Shown one piece after another: positions 50,063 through 58,971 of a DNA stretch of 64,000 nt. The notes under the pieces are model-generated. The model was not told where the DNA came from and did not search any database. It worked only from the letters and a program-made list of their open reading frames with translations. A program made the translations under genes and the position numbers. The DNA comes from Propionimicrobium sp. PCR01-08-3 (lineage in GTDB: Bacteria > Actinomycetota > Actinomycetes > Propionibacteriales > Propionibacteriaceae). The stretch covers positions 1,877,482-1,941,481 of the forward strand of contig NZ_CP127390.1 in assembly GCF_030286045.1 (NCBI RefSeq), read 5' to 3'. Position 1 is the stretch's first letter; each line of letters starts with the position of its first letter.

Positions 50063-50986
50063 CTACGATTCTGCGTGCAGCACCTGCAATGCGGTCGCCA
50101 GATCCGGACTGGGATCGGAGTCGAAGGTGACGTAGTCACCGGTTCCGGGGTGGGTGAAGCCAAGCCGGACCGCATGCAGCCATTGCCGTTGTAGCCCGAG
50201 GCGGGCCGCCAACACGGGATCGGCTCCATACAGGGGATCGCCGACGCACGGATGGCCGATCGCCGACAGATGCACCCTGATCTGGTGGGTCCGGCCGGTC
50301 TCCAGATGCACTTTCAGCAAGGTGGCCGCGCGCAGCACCTCGATCGCCTCGTAGTGCGTGACCGATGGTCGTCCGCCGGCAACGACCGCGAATTTCCAGT
50401 CGTGGCCCGGATGGCGTCCGATGGGCGCATCGATGGTGCCGGAAAAAGGGTCGGGATGACCTTGAGCCAAGGCCAGGTAAGTCTTGTCGACGCTCCGGTC
50501 ACGAAAGGCCTGTTTCAGCACCGAGTAGGCGTATTCGCTCTTGGCGACCACCATCAGTCCGGAGGTGCCGACATCGAGGCGCTGGACGATGCCCTGCCGC
50601 TCGGCTGCGCCCGAGGTGGAGACCTGCACTCCGGCGGCGGCCAGGTGCGAGACCACATCCGGCCCCTGCCAGCCCAGCGAGGGGTGCGCCGCGACCCCGG
50701 CGGGCTTGTCGACCACCACCAGATCCGAGTCTTCGTGGACGATCCGCAGCCCGTCCGCCAGCACCGGGGTGACCTTGGGCTCACGCACCGGCTCGCTGAT
50801 GTCGACTTCGAGCATTTCACCGCTGTGGACGCGGACCGAGGCCCGGGCGATCGTCGTTCCGCCGAGCGCTACTCCCCCGGCATCGATCAGGTCGGCGACT
50901 CTGGACCGGGTGAGTCCCGTCATGCGAGCCGCGGCGACATCGACTCGTTCACCGTCGAGCCCGTCGGGTATCAGCAGCACGGCCAT
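50063..50986 (-). CDS. RluA-family pseudouridine synthase
   Basis: A 307-residue enzyme converting uridine to pseudouridine in rRNA or tRNA. An S4-like RNA-binding domain (about residues 12-60) is followed by the catalytic domain with VVVDKPAGVAAHPS, the catalytic Asp138 in VQRLDVGTSGLMV (glutamine replaces the usual histidine of HRLD), and LLKVHLETGRTHQIRVHL. Start ATG 50986 overlaps the lspA stop (ATGA), so the two are coupled; the lspA-rluA pairing is widespread in bacteria. Confidence 0.92.
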   Translation of the reverse strand: MAVLLIPDGLDGERVDVAAARMTGLTRSRVADLIDAGGVALGGTTIARASVRVHSGEMLEVDISEPVREPKVTPVLADGLRIVHEDSDLVVVDKPAGVAAHPSLGWQGPDVVSHLAAAGVQVSTSGAAERQGIVQRLDVGTSGLMVVAKSEYAYSVLKQAFRDRSVDKTYLALAQGHPDPFSGTIDAPIGRHPGHDWKFAVVAGGRPSVTHYEAIEVLRAATLLKVHLETGRTHQIRVHLSAIGHPCVGDPLYGADPVLAARLGLQRQWLHAVRLGFTHPGTGDYVTFDSDPSPDLATALQVLHAES

Positions 50987-51501
50987 CAGCGCCGCTCCGA
51001 GCGAAATGACCAGATAATCAGCAAGATCGCTGCGCCGGTGATGCACATATCGGCGACATTGAAGATCGCGAATCCGCGCACCGCGATGAAGTCGACGACA
51101 TGCCCGAGGAAAGGTCCGGGATCCCGCACCAGGCGATCGGTCAGGTTTCCGGCCACCCCGGCGATCAGCCAGCCCACTGCCACGGCCGCCAGCCAGCTGC
51201 GCACCCGGGGCGCCACGAAGATCAGCAGGGCTATCAGGACACCCAGCGCGAGCACCGACAGCACCACGGTGAACTCGGTTCCCATGCTGAATGCGGCACC
51301 GGGATTGAAGTGCAACGCCCAGGACAAGAATCCGGGGATGACCTCGATCGGCTGACCGAGAGTCAGCTTGTTCAGCACCAGGTGCTTGGTGAAGCGGTCG
51401 AGGGCGTAGAGCACGATCACCAGGGCCGCCATCACGATCCGAAACTTGCCAGGTGCAGGCGCCGTGCTGGTCGCCCCGGTGCCCAGCCGTATCACCTGCA
51501 C
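50986..51501 (-). CDS. lspA: lipoprotein signal peptidase (prolipoprotein signal peptidase II)
   Basis: A 171-residue protein with four membrane segments. The two catalytic aspartates are Asp122 in GVAGNLTDRL and Asp151 in FNVADMCIT, and HFNPGAAFSM is also characteristic. It removes the signal peptide from lipid-modified prolipoproteins. The start is GTG 51501, with AAGGGGAG upstream at 10-11 nt; a second GTG lies at 51495. It begins 47 bp after the DksA-like gene stop, so both may share a transcript. Confidence 0.93.
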   Translation of the reverse strand: MQVIRLGTGATSTAPAPGKFRIVMAALVIVLYALDRFTKHLVLNKLTLGQPIEVIPGFLSWALHFNPGAAFSMGTEFTVVLSVLALGVLIALLIFVAPRVRSWLAAVAVGWLIAGVAGNLTDRLVRDPGPFLGHVVDFIAVRGFAIFNVADMCITGAAILLIIWSFRSERR

Positions 51502-51548
51502 CTGCGGCTGCTCCCCTTCCGGATCACCGCACCGGGGAGCCGAAACCC

Positions 51549-51977
51549 CTATCGTCGCTCCTGACGCTGCTTGCAGCTCACGCACATCGTGGCGCGTGGG
51601 AAGGCTTCCAGCCGGGCCTTGCCGATCGGCTTGCCGCAGTTCTCGCACAGGCCGTAGGTGCCTGCGTCCAGGGCCTTCAGCGCCTGCTCGGTCTGATCGA
51701 GCATGTTGCGCTGGTTGGCGTGCAGTGAAAGTTCTTGATCGCGTTCGAAATTGGACGAACCGACGTCCGCAGGGTCCTTTCCAGCACCATCGCTGCCCTC
51801 GGTCATCAGTTCGGAAATCTCGGCCTCCGCTTTGGCGACGGCTTCGCGTAAACGATCGCGTTCGCTCGTCAATGCCTCGCGGACCTCGGCCACCTCTTCG
51901 GCGGTCCAGGGATCCTCGCCATCGAGGACCGGCAGGGCGGCGAGGAGTGCCTCGTCGCCTGATTTCGTGGTTGCCAT
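51549..51977 (-). CDS. TraR/DksA-type C4 zinc finger protein
   Basis: A 142-residue protein with an N-terminal coiled coil (about residues 25-105, charged and Glu/Arg-rich) and a zinc finger with Cys111, Cys114, Cys132 and Cys135 (YGLCENCGKPIGKARL to MCVSCKQ). This matches the DksA/TraR family, which binds the RNA polymerase secondary channel. The usual acidic coiled-coil tip is not obvious, so whether it works like DksA is uncertain. ATG 51977 has AGGAG 4 nt upstream; ATG 51980 is too close to that site. Confidence 0.87.
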   Translation of the reverse strand: MATTKSGDEALLAALPVLDGEDPWTAEEVAEVREALTSERDRLREAVAKAEAEISELMTEGSDGAGKDPADVGSSNFERDQELSLHANQRNMLDQTEQALKALDAGTYGLCENCGKPIGKARLEAFPRATMCVSCKQRQERR

Positions 51978-52049
51978 CATTCTCCTTGTTACGTTGAGGG
52001 CCCGCCAACCGCTGGGAGGGGTTGACCGGCGCACCCTGCAATGCGGGCA

Positions 52050-52180
52050 GTGTACTCCAACGCAGATCGAGAGTAGAACAAAGCCATTTGTTCTACCGAG
52101 ATCAAGGAAAGAGCAGCGCGCGTAGCGCCTGTACTCGCGAAGCGCGTGAACTCCAACGAAGGTCGAGCGACGAACAAACC
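52050..52180. repeat. degenerate direct and inverted repeats upstream of the DksA-like gene
   Basis: ACTCCAACGCAGATCGAG plus AGTAGAACAAA (about 52054-52082) recurs imperfectly as ACTCCAACGAAGGTCGAG plus CGACGAACAAA (about 52150-52178). An inverted copy of the first unit's end (TTTGTTCTAC, 52087-52096) makes a perfect 10-bp palindrome with it. The arrangement resembles repetitive extragenic palindromes; no gene lies in it. Confidence 0.55.
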
Positions 52181-52219
52181 CGGCGTCCCCACCCATGATC
52201 AGGATGGGACGCCGGGTTT
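52176..52219 (-). terminator. rho-independent terminator of divIVA
   Basis: A perfect 14-bp stem (AAACCCGGCGTCCC with its complement) and 16-nt loop begin 16 bp after the divIVA stop. On the minus strand the stem ends in GGGTTTGTTCGT, a weak U-rich end. Confidence 0.85.
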
Positions 52220-52234
52220 CGGCTGGCTATCGAC

Positions 52235-53407
52235 CTACTTCAGTTCTTGCCGGCTCTCATCGACGAGCGCATCCAGCCGCGGAGTCGAAACCGCCGGCTG
52301 TCCGAGCCCATACATCGCGTCGGTGTCCGGACGATGGTTCGAGCCGAAACTTGCCTGGCCGAGCTGATCGATCTGGGACTGCAGGAATCCGTTGAAGGTG
52401 CGGCGGTAGTTCTCTTCATAGTCGCGCAGCTGGTTGACCCGGTCGACCAACACGTCGCGGTCTTGTTCCAGCCCACTGAACAGTTCGCTGCGGCGCTCAC
52501 GGACCTCCGCGTCCAACCGGTCGGCGCGGCCCCGGGCCTCACCGAGAATCCGGTCGGCCTGCTGGCGGGTCTCCGCGTCCAGTTGCTCAGCGCGGGTACG
52601 GGATTCGCGATCGAGCTGCTCGGCGCGCGAACGAGACTCGTGGTCCAGCTGCTCGGCACGGGCACGTGCCTCTGCGCTGGTGCGCTCGGCCTGGGAGGTG
52701 GCGTCGCTGATGCGGCGAGCTGCCTCGGAGTCGGCGTCAGCGAGCAGGGTCTCGGCCTGTTCGGTCGCCAACTCGACCAGCCGCACGACTGCGGAGCTTG
52801 CCTCGGCGCTCGTGCTGACCTTGATCTGGCGGACATCGCCATCGGTGTTCTCCATGACGACGCGCGGTGCGGAGGCTTGGGCCTGCTTGGCCTCGGCCAG
52901 CTGCTGCTGGCTCGTTGCCAGCTCCTGCTGGGTCTGGCCGAGCTGGCTACGCAGCTCCTCCAGCTGGCGGTGCAGGTCGTCGTTCTCCGAACGAAGCTGA
53001 TCGCCTCCGGTCTTGGCAAGATCGCCGCTGGCACGAAGCTCATCGAGCTGCCGGCGAAGCTGGCCGACCTCACCGCCCAATCGCTCGTTTTCTTCGGAAA
53101 GCTGGCTGTTTGCCGATTGCAACGATGACTGGGCATCGCGCAACTGCTCGAGTTCGGCGTTCAGTTCGCCCGAGGAGGCCTTGGCCTTGTCGAGTTCCGC
53201 ACGAAGTTCCTCGTCGGCCTCGGCCGAACTCGCCTGCGCGGCACCCCCGCCAGCACGCAGTTGGTCAAGTTCTTCCGTCAATTGGGCGTAGCTGACTTCC
53301 AGCTTGTCCATGAAATTGTCGACCGCGCTGGCCCGGTAGCCATCCTCATTTGGCTTACGCGCCATGGGAAAGCGAATATTGCGGACCTCATCGAGGGACA
53401 GAGTCAT
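52235..53407 (-). CDS. wag31: DivIVA/Wag31 polar growth and septum protein
   Basis: A 390-residue coiled-coil protein. The N-terminal lipid-binding domain (about residues 1-45, with IRFPMARKPNEDGYRASAVDNFMDKLEVSYAQL) is the DivIVA signature. A long heptad-like coiled coil follows, then five 11-residue repeats at about 250-304 (RAEQLDHESRS, RAEQLDRESRT and variants). DivIVA marks curved membranes at poles and directs wall growth in actinobacteria. ATG 53407 has GGAG 6 nt upstream. It lies downstream of yggT-sepF-ftsZ, the usual place, with a terminator after it. Confidence 0.92.
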   Translation of the reverse strand: MTLSLDEVRNIRFPMARKPNEDGYRASAVDNFMDKLEVSYAQLTEELDQLRAGGGAAQASSAEADEELRAELDKAKASSGELNAELEQLRDAQSSLQSANSQLSEENERLGGEVGQLRRQLDELRASGDLAKTGGDQLRSENDDLHRQLEELRSQLGQTQQELATSQQQLAEAKQAQASAPRVVMENTDGDVRQIKVSTSAEASSAVVRLVELATEQAETLLADADSEAARRISDATSQAERTSAEARARAEQLDHESRSRAEQLDRESRTRAEQLDAETRQQADRILGEARGRADRLDAEVRERRSELFSGLEQDRDVLVDRVNQLRDYEENYRRTFNGFLQSQIDQLGQASFGSNHRPDTDAMYGLGQPAVSTPRLDALVDESRQELK

Positions 53408-53575
53408 CTCTTACTCCAGATCAGCAGGCTCATGTTTCCGGACGAGCCATCTAGCCCGACCTTTTGTCTTCGTCTTTGAGTGTGCCGGAGCACACTTATG
53501 ACTTGTTCAGGTTACTCCATCGTGCCTTGAGACGCCCGATAACCACGCGGAAGGCGGACGCAGTTCGGTCGGCAT

Positions 53576-53866
53576 TCACCAGAAAATGGCAATGACCACG
53601 CGTTGCAGGACGATAAGTGCGATCAAAACTGCCATGAAGGCGATGTCGAGACTTACGCCCCCGAGATTCAGCGGCGGAATGATCTTACGGAACAGCTTGA
53701 TGGGCGGGTCTGTCAACGTATAGGCAATCTCGAAAAGACTTGCGACGAATCCCCGGGGGCGCCAACGCGGGGCCAGCAGGGGAATCCAGCTGATGATCAT
53801 GCGAGCCATGAGAATCCAGAAATAGATCTGGAGGAGCATGTACAAGAGCCAGCCGACGTACTGCAT
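53576..53866 (-). CDS. yggT: YggT family membrane protein
   Basis: A 96-residue protein with two membrane segments, at about residues 4-24 and 72-92, and the central LTDPPIKLFRKIIPPLNLGGVSLDI typical of YggT. Its function is unknown; it is regularly found between sepF and divIVA in Gram-positive division clusters. ATG 53866 has GAGG 9 nt upstream; a TTG at 53881 overlapping the sepF stop is an alternative. The sepF gene lies immediately upstream, so co-expression is nearly certain. Confidence 0.9.
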   Translation of the reverse strand: MQYVGWLLYMLLQIYFWILMARMIISWIPLLAPRWRPRGFVASLFEIAYTLTDPPIKLFRKIIPPLNLGGVSLDIAFMAVLIALIVLQRVVIAIFW

Positions 53867-53877
53867 CCGGGCGAACC

Positions 53878-54384
53878 TCAACTCTGGTTAAAGAAACCGC
53901 CCTTGATGCGTTCCTTATCTTCGGCGGTCACGTTGACATTGGACGGTGACAGCAGGAACACCTTGCTGGTCACACGCTCAATCGTGCCACGTAGCCCAAA
54001 GATGAGCCCGGCGCCGAAGTCGATCAGCCGCCTGGCGTCGGAATCTTCCATGTCGGTCAGGTTCATGATGACGGGGACGCCATCGCGGAAATGCTCGCCG
54101 ATCGTCCGCGCCTCATTGAAGGCGCGTGGGTGCACGGTGATGATGCGTCCGAGGTCGGCCTTGACCAGATCCTGAGCCTTCGGCTCCGGCGCCTGGCTTT
54201 GCTCGTGATGGTGGCCTGGTGAAGCCGGCCGCCGGTTGATGGGGGTCACGGTCGAGACCTCCTCGCTTTGCTCATAACCGTAGATCGGTTCGCTGAACTG
54301 TTCGACATCATCGCCGTAGCGATCGTCCTCATCGTCACGAACCAACCCGAGCCACGCCGCCGCCTTTCTGATGCCCTGCGCCAT
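53878..54384 (-). CDS. sepF: cell division protein SepF
   Basis: A 168-residue protein with an N-terminal amphipathic membrane helix (MAQGIRKAAAWLGLV), an acidic linker, and the SepF core at about 80-165 (IITVHPRAFNEARTIGEHFRDGVPVIMNLTDMEDSDARRLIDFGAGLIFGLRGTIERV). SepF anchors FtsZ to the membrane, replacing FtsA, which actinobacteria lack. ATG 54384 has GGAAGGG 6 nt upstream. It is followed directly by yggT. Confidence 0.93.
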   Translation of the reverse strand: MAQGIRKAAAWLGLVRDDEDDRYGDDVEQFSEPIYGYEQSEEVSTVTPINRRPASPGHHHEQSQAPEPKAQDLVKADLGRIITVHPRAFNEARTIGEHFRDGVPVIMNLTDMEDSDARRLIDFGAGLIFGLRGTIERVTSKVFLLSPSNVNVTAEDKERIKGGFFNQS

Positions 54385-54532
54385 TGTGAACCCTTCCATG
54401 CTCAACCGAGGCCGATCCCTGATCCGGGATAATCCCAATTCCACAACCTTGGACGAGCTTATCGGTCCCGACCGCGACCGCCAGGAAGATCTGCGCGCGA
54501 CACGCCCGACAGATTTTCATGAAACCCGGCCG

Positions 54533-55303
54533 TTAACGGGCCGACCAGACCAGGCCGATCTGACGGCCTGCACCCGGGCCATCGCCGCGATGCGAGAAGA
54601 GAGTGTCGGTGGTGAACGTGCAGGGGTCGACACGGTGCACCTCGACGCCGAGCCGCTGCAACTGTGCCGCTGCTCCGGCACCCAGATCGATGGCCGGAGT
54701 CCCCCAACTCGTGTGTGCCCTCGTTTCGGGCAGTTGGCAGGCCGCATCGTGGGCCATCTGCTCGGGAACCTCATAGCAGGCTCCGCAGATATGCGGCCCG
54801 ATCCAGGCGCTGAGCTGCCTGGCCCCGACCTCGTGCATCGCCTGGGCCGTGGCCGGCAGTACCCCGGCGAGCAGGCCGAGGCGTCCGGCATGAGCCGCGG
54901 CGAAAACTCCTCGTTCTTGATCGGCAAAGATCACCGGCACGCAGTCCGCGACCCGAATCATCAGAGCAAGGCCCGGCGTGGTGCTGACGATGGCGTCCGC
55001 GACCGGAAGGCGGGATTTGCCCGGGGCGCCATCGCCTATCCAGGCATCGCCCGACCAGTCGCGCCCATCGCCGTCGGCCAGGTGTACGTCGATGCCGTGC
55101 ACCTGGTGAACCGCGGCGATTCGAGTGATTCTGGCGGCACGGCGCACCAGCGCCATGTTCTGACGCAGGTGATCGATTTCGTCGATGTCGCTGCGTCCAA
55201 GATTCAGCTGGCCGGTCGTCCCGGTTGAGACGCCGCCGAGCCGATCCGTGAACCCGACCCCTATCCCGCCGTTGTCGGTGGGATCAATCATCGTGGCGAA
55301 CAT
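54533..55303 (-). CDS. yfiH: YfiH/YlmD-type polyphenol oxidase-fold purine nucleoside enzyme
   Basis: A 256-residue member of the CNF1/YfiH family. Zinc-site residues fall in AVHQVHGIDVHL, RVADCVPVIFAD and AAHAGRLGLLAGVL. Described members are purine nucleoside phosphorylases or adenosine deaminases, and E. coli YfiH has been linked to peptidoglycan fidelity; which applies here is not known. ATG 55303 is 7 nt after the ftsZ stop. It sits between ftsZ and sepF as in many actinobacteria. Confidence 0.9.
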   Translation of the reverse strand: MFATMIDPTDNGGIGVGFTDRLGGVSTGTTGQLNLGRSDIDEIDHLRQNMALVRRAARITRIAAVHQVHGIDVHLADGDGRDWSGDAWIGDGAPGKSRLPVADAIVSTTPGLALMIRVADCVPVIFADQERGVFAAAHAGRLGLLAGVLPATAQAMHEVGARQLSAWIGPHICGACYEVPEQMAHDAACQLPETRAHTSWGTPAIDLGAGAAAQLQRLGVEVHRVDPCTFTTDTLFSHRGDGPGAGRQIGLVWSAR

Positions 55304-55310
55304 GGCCGGT

Positions 55311-56504
55311 TCACTTCATGAAGTCGGGAATATCCAGTCCGTCGTCTTCTTCGTCGTCGATCGGGGCCGGCGGGGTGACCGGACGCCTGGTCATGTGCGT
55401 GGGCTCCTTGTCGTCTTCCTCGGCCTGCGAAGTAGACGGGAAGCGGCGCCGAGTCTCGTCCGCCCGGTTGATCATGGGCTCCGGCTTGACGCGGGCAACG
55501 CCATCGGCCGGTTTGACGGCTCCCTCCGGCTTGGGCCGAGGTTTCGGAGTCGGCTGACCGGCGTCGAATCCGGCAGCGATCACGGTGACTCGTACCTCGT
55601 CGCCGAGGGCATCGTCGATGACGGTACCGAAGATGATGTTGGCCTCGTCGTGGGCGGCCTGCTCGATCAGGTTCGCGGCCTCGCTGACCTCGAAAAGACC
55701 CAGATCCGACCCGCCCGCGATCGACAGCAGCACGCCACGCGCCCCATCGATGCTGGCCTCCAGCAGCGGGCTGGAGATTGCCTGTTCGGCTGCCTCCTTG
55801 GCACGGTCCTCGCCGCGGGCCGAGCCGATGCCCATCAATGCGGAGCCGGCGTTGCTCATCACCGATTTGACGTCGGCGAAGTCCAGATTGATCAAGCCCG
55901 GTGTGGTGATCAGATCGGTGATGCCCGACACGCCTTGCATCAGCACCTGGTCGGCTTGTTTGAAGGCATCCAGGATTGCCACCCGGACATCGGTCATCTC
56001 GAGCAGCTTGTCGTTGGGGATGACGATCAGGGTGTCGACCTCGTCCGCCAGGATCTCGATGCCGGATTCGGCCTGGTTGGCGCGACGGCGTCCTTCGAAC
56101 GAGAACGGGCGGGTCACCACGCCGATGGTCAGCGCACCCAAAGACCGGGCGATCTTGGCGACCACCGGAGCACCACCGGTGCCGGTGCCACCGCCCTCAC
56201 CGGCGGTGACGAAGACCATGTCGGCGCCCTTCAGGGCATCCTCGATCTGGTCGGCGTGGTCCTCGGCCGCCTGGCGGCCCTTCTCCGGATCTGCGCCGGC
56301 GCCCAGACCCCGCGTGAGGTCCCGGCCGATGTCGAGTTTCACGTCGGCATCGCTCATCAGCAAGGCCTGCGCATCGGTGTTCACAGCGATGAACTCAACG
56401 CCCTTGAGCCCTGATTCGATCATGCGGTTGACCGCGTTCACACCGCCGCCGCCGACGCCGACTACCTTGATGACTGCCAAGTAATTCTGCGATGCAGTGG
56501 CCAC
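55311..56504 (-). CDS. ftsZ: cell division protein FtsZ
   Basis: A 397-residue tubulin-like GTPase. The GTP signature GGGTGTGG is at about residues 104-111, with [16 protein letters not shown] near the start and the T7-loop [11 protein letters not shown] near 205. The C-terminal peptide [11 protein letters not shown] binds SepF. It polymerises into the division ring. The GTG at 56504 is preceded by GGGGCGG. The 296-bp region upstream (between ftsQ and ftsZ) probably contains its own promoters. Confidence 0.97.
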   Translation of the reverse strand: MATASQNYLAVIKVVGVGGGGVNAVNRMIESGLKGVEFIAVNTDAQALLMSDADVKLDIGRDLTRGLGAGADPEKGRQAAEDHADQIEDALKGADMVFVTAGEGGGTGTGGAPVVAKIARSLGALTIGVVTRPFSFEGRRRANQAESGIEILADEVDTLIVIPNDKLLEMTDVRVAILDAFKQADQVLMQGVSGITDLITTPGLINLDFADVKSVMSNAGSALMGIGSARGEDRAKEAAEQAISSPLLEASIDGARGVLLSIAGGSDLGLFEVSEAANLIEQAAHDEANIIFGTVIDDALGDEVRVTVIAAGFDAGQPTPKPRPKPEGAVKPADGVARVKPEPMINRADETRRRFPSTSQAEEDDKEPTHMTRRPVTPPAPIDDEEDDGLDIPDFMK

Positions 56505-56646
56505 CAGTCCGCCCCATTCCCTGCCAGTGCTCAAAGCACCGATCTGTCTTCATGTCTTGCTCATACGTCCACCGAACTGCACCCATTCTGCCTTGACCAG
56601 CGCGGCTTGTGTGCCGAGCGACCCACCAAAAGCTGTCGTCATCGGT

Positions 56647-56667
56647 GATCCGGAGGATATCCGGATC
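56647..56667. promoter_or_regulatory. inverted repeat in the ftsQ-ftsZ intergenic region
   Basis: Perfect 8-bp arms GATCCGGA and TCCGGATC with a 5-nt spacer (GGATA) lie about 145 bp upstream of ftsZ. It could be an operator or a transcript hairpin; no U-tract follows in either direction. Confidence 0.4.
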
Positions 56668-56800
56668 AAGAAACTGCCCGCTCACCCGCTCAGTTGGCCC
56701 ACATCGTGGGGTCGAAAGCGCGGTTGAGACCGGACACGCCGATCGGCACAGAACCTCAAGTATTGATCGAGGGTTTGGTGCAGCTCTGCCAATGACCGGC

Positions 56801-57529
56801 CTACCGGATCGCCGGATGCCCGGGGGCCGAGACGTCATATACGGTACCCGGCTGGGCGAGCAGCACCGGCAGCAGTGCCGCCTTCTGCGATGACTGTTCG
56901 GCGTTGCCCCAGACGATCTGGCGGCCGTCGGCAAGGTCGAGGACGATGTGGTCGAGGGTAGATGCGGTGACCTGGGTCACTTGGCCGGCCACGTCCGCGG
57001 GCAGGGCTTGCACGACGGTGGCCACATCTGCCAACATGCGTTGCTCATCGCTGTCGATGGTGGCGGTGATGCCTGCGGCAGGTTCGGCCGAGGTGTGAAA
57101 GATCTTGCCGGTGGCATCCACCCACTGGTAGCCGTCACCGTTGACCCGCTGATAGACCATGGTGCGTTCGATGATCTCGATTTCGAGGGTGTGCGGCCAG
57201 TTGCGGTGCAGCTTGACATCGGCAACCTCGGGAAGCGCGAGCAGCCGCTGCCGGATGGCATCCGACGGCAGCCGGGTCAGTGGCGTGCCGATCGGAACCT
57301 GCGCCGCCTGGGTGACCTCGTCCACCGACGTCAGTTCGGTGCCGGTCACGCTCACCTCGCGGGTCTCCAGTACCGGAGAGAACAACGCGAGCCAGCCGGC
57401 GAGCGCCAGCAGTACCGCGACGAGAATCACGATGATGCCGCGTTTACGCCGGACGCGCTGCCGGTTCTTGCGCCGCAGGTCGAGCTTGGGCCCCAGATCG
57501 GCGCGCCCTGACTGCCCGTTCGAGGTCAT
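56801..57529 (-). CDS. ftsQ: cell division protein FtsQ
   Basis: A 242-residue bitopic membrane protein: a basic cytoplasmic N-terminus (RRKNRQRVRRKRG), one membrane segment (about residues 31-50), then a POTRA-type domain (VLETREVSVTGTELTSVDEV) and a FtsQ domain. It links early and late division proteins in the periplasm-like space. Its start ATG 57529 overlaps the murC stop (ATGA). No ddl or ftsA gene intervenes before ftsZ. Confidence 0.92.
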   Translation of the reverse strand: MTSNGQSGRADLGPKLDLRRKNRQRVRRKRGIIVILVAVLLALAGWLALFSPVLETREVSVTGTELTSVDEVTQAAQVPIGTPLTRLPSDAIRQRLLALPEVADVKLHRNWPHTLEIEIIERTMVYQRVNGDGYQWVDATGKIFHTSAEPAAGITATIDSDEQRMLADVATVVQALPADVAGQVTQVTASTLDHIVLDLADGRQIVWGNAEQSSQKAALLPVLLAQPGTVYDVSAPGHPAIR

Positions 57530-58971
57530 CCTCGGCGGCTCCGCTGCTTCAACTGGTCGGCCAGCAGCGGCCCGACCAGCGTGATGTCGCCGGCACCCAA
57601 GGTCATCACCATGTCGCCGGGACGCACCAGACCGGCGACGAAGCCGGGCAGCTCCGTCTTGTCGGCCACGTAGTGCACCTCGGTGCCGTCATCGCCGCGT
57701 GCCGCAGCTGCGATGAGTTCTCCGCTGACGCCGGGCATCGGTTCCTCGCGGGCGCCGTAGACATCTGTCACCACGGCCACGTCGGCGATCCGGAGAGCGT
57801 CACCGAACTCGGTGGCGAAGTCACGGGTACGGCTGTACAGGTGCGGCTGGAAGCAGGCGATCAGGCGTCCGGACCCTTTGACGCGCACCGCCGCGTTGAG
57901 CGAGGCACGCAGTTCGGTCGGGTGATGGGCGTAGTCGTCGTAGATGCGCACGGGCGCCTGCTCGGGATCGGTGCCGAACGGAACCGTGCCGACCAGCTGG
58001 AAGCGCCGCAAAGTGCCGGTGAACTCGGCTGCCGCCTGGAGCAAATCGTCACAGGCCACACCGGCCAGTCGTCCGACGGCGAACGCCGCGGTCGCGTTGG
58101 CGAGATTGAACCGGCCCGGCACCTGCAGCCGCAACCGGTGGTCGCCGTCGGGGGTGGCCAGGCGCGCCGACGAGCTGGTTCCCTCGAAGCTCGGGCCGCA
58201 GATGCGGTAGTCGGCGTCGTCCGCCTCGCCGTATCCGATGACCTGCACCCGGCCTTCGGCCCGCAGTTCGGACGCGAGTTCACGCGCGATCGGATCGTCC
58301 ACATTGATGACGACCGAGCGGACCGTGGAGCCGTGGGCGAATCGCTTGAAGCCCTCGTGATACGCCTGCGGGGTGCCCCAATTGTCGAGATGGTCGGCCT
58401 CGATGTTCGTGATCACGGCGATCTCGGTCGGGTATTGCAGGAAGCTGCCGTCGGATTCGTCGGCTTCGATGACCAGCACATCACCGGCTCCCAGGTGGGC
58501 GCTGCGTCCCGAGGCGGCCAGCGGCGAGCCGATGACATAGCTCGGCTCCCGGCCCGCGTGGGCGAGCAGGGTCGCCGTCATCGCGCTGGTGGTGGTCTTG
58601 CCATGCGTGCCCGCCACCGAGACGCCGCGCCTGCCGATCATCAACGCGGCGAGTGCTGCGCTACGGTGCCAGATGCGCAGACCCCGCTCGCGGGCCGCCA
58701 CCAGCTCCGGATTGTCGTCGCGGATCGCCGAGGACACCACCACGGTATCGACGCCATCGAGGTGGCCCGCATCATGCCCTATTGCGGTCGGGATGCCTGC
58801 CGCGGTCAGCTGCTGCAGAGTCGGCGAATCGGCGCGGTCGCATCCGGAGACGGGCCGGCCGAGCTCGTGATACATCTCGGCGACCCCGCTCATGCCGGCC
58901 CCGCCCATGGCGATGAAATGCAGCGAACCGGCCTCGCGGGCCGGCAGCAGATCGACCACGTCGCGCAGCAT
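57526..58971 (-). CDS. murC: UDP-N-acetylmuramate-L-alanine ligase
   Basis: A 481-residue Mur ligase adding L-alanine to UDP-MurNAc in peptidoglycan precursor synthesis. Domain 1 has FIAMGGAGMSGVAEMY; the ATP site is VSVAGTHGKTTTSAM; ITNIEADHLDNWG and YDDYAHHPTELRA are MurC signatures. The ATG at 58971 overlaps the murG stop, and the stop overlaps the ftsQ start, so all three are translationally coupled. Confidence 0.97.
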   Translation of the reverse strand: MLRDVVDLLPAREAGSLHFIAMGGAGMSGVAEMYHELGRPVSGCDRADSPTLQQLTAAGIPTAIGHDAGHLDGVDTVVVSSAIRDDNPELVAARERGLRIWHRSAALAALMIGRRGVSVAGTHGKTTTSAMTATLLAHAGREPSYVIGSPLAASGRSAHLGAGDVLVIEADESDGSFLQYPTEIAVITNIEADHLDNWGTPQAYHEGFKRFAHGSTVRSVVINVDDPIARELASELRAEGRVQVIGYGEADDADYRICGPSFEGTSSSARLATPDGDHRLRLQVPGRFNLANATAAFAVGRLAGVACDDLLQAAAEFTGTLRRFQLVGTVPFGTDPEQAPVRIYDDYAHHPTELRASLNAAVRVKGSGRLIACFQPHLYSRTRDFATEFGDALRIADVAVVTDVYGAREEPMPGVSGELIAAAARGDDGTEVHYVADKTELPGFVAGLVRPGDMVMTLGAGDITLVGPLLADQLKQRSRRG

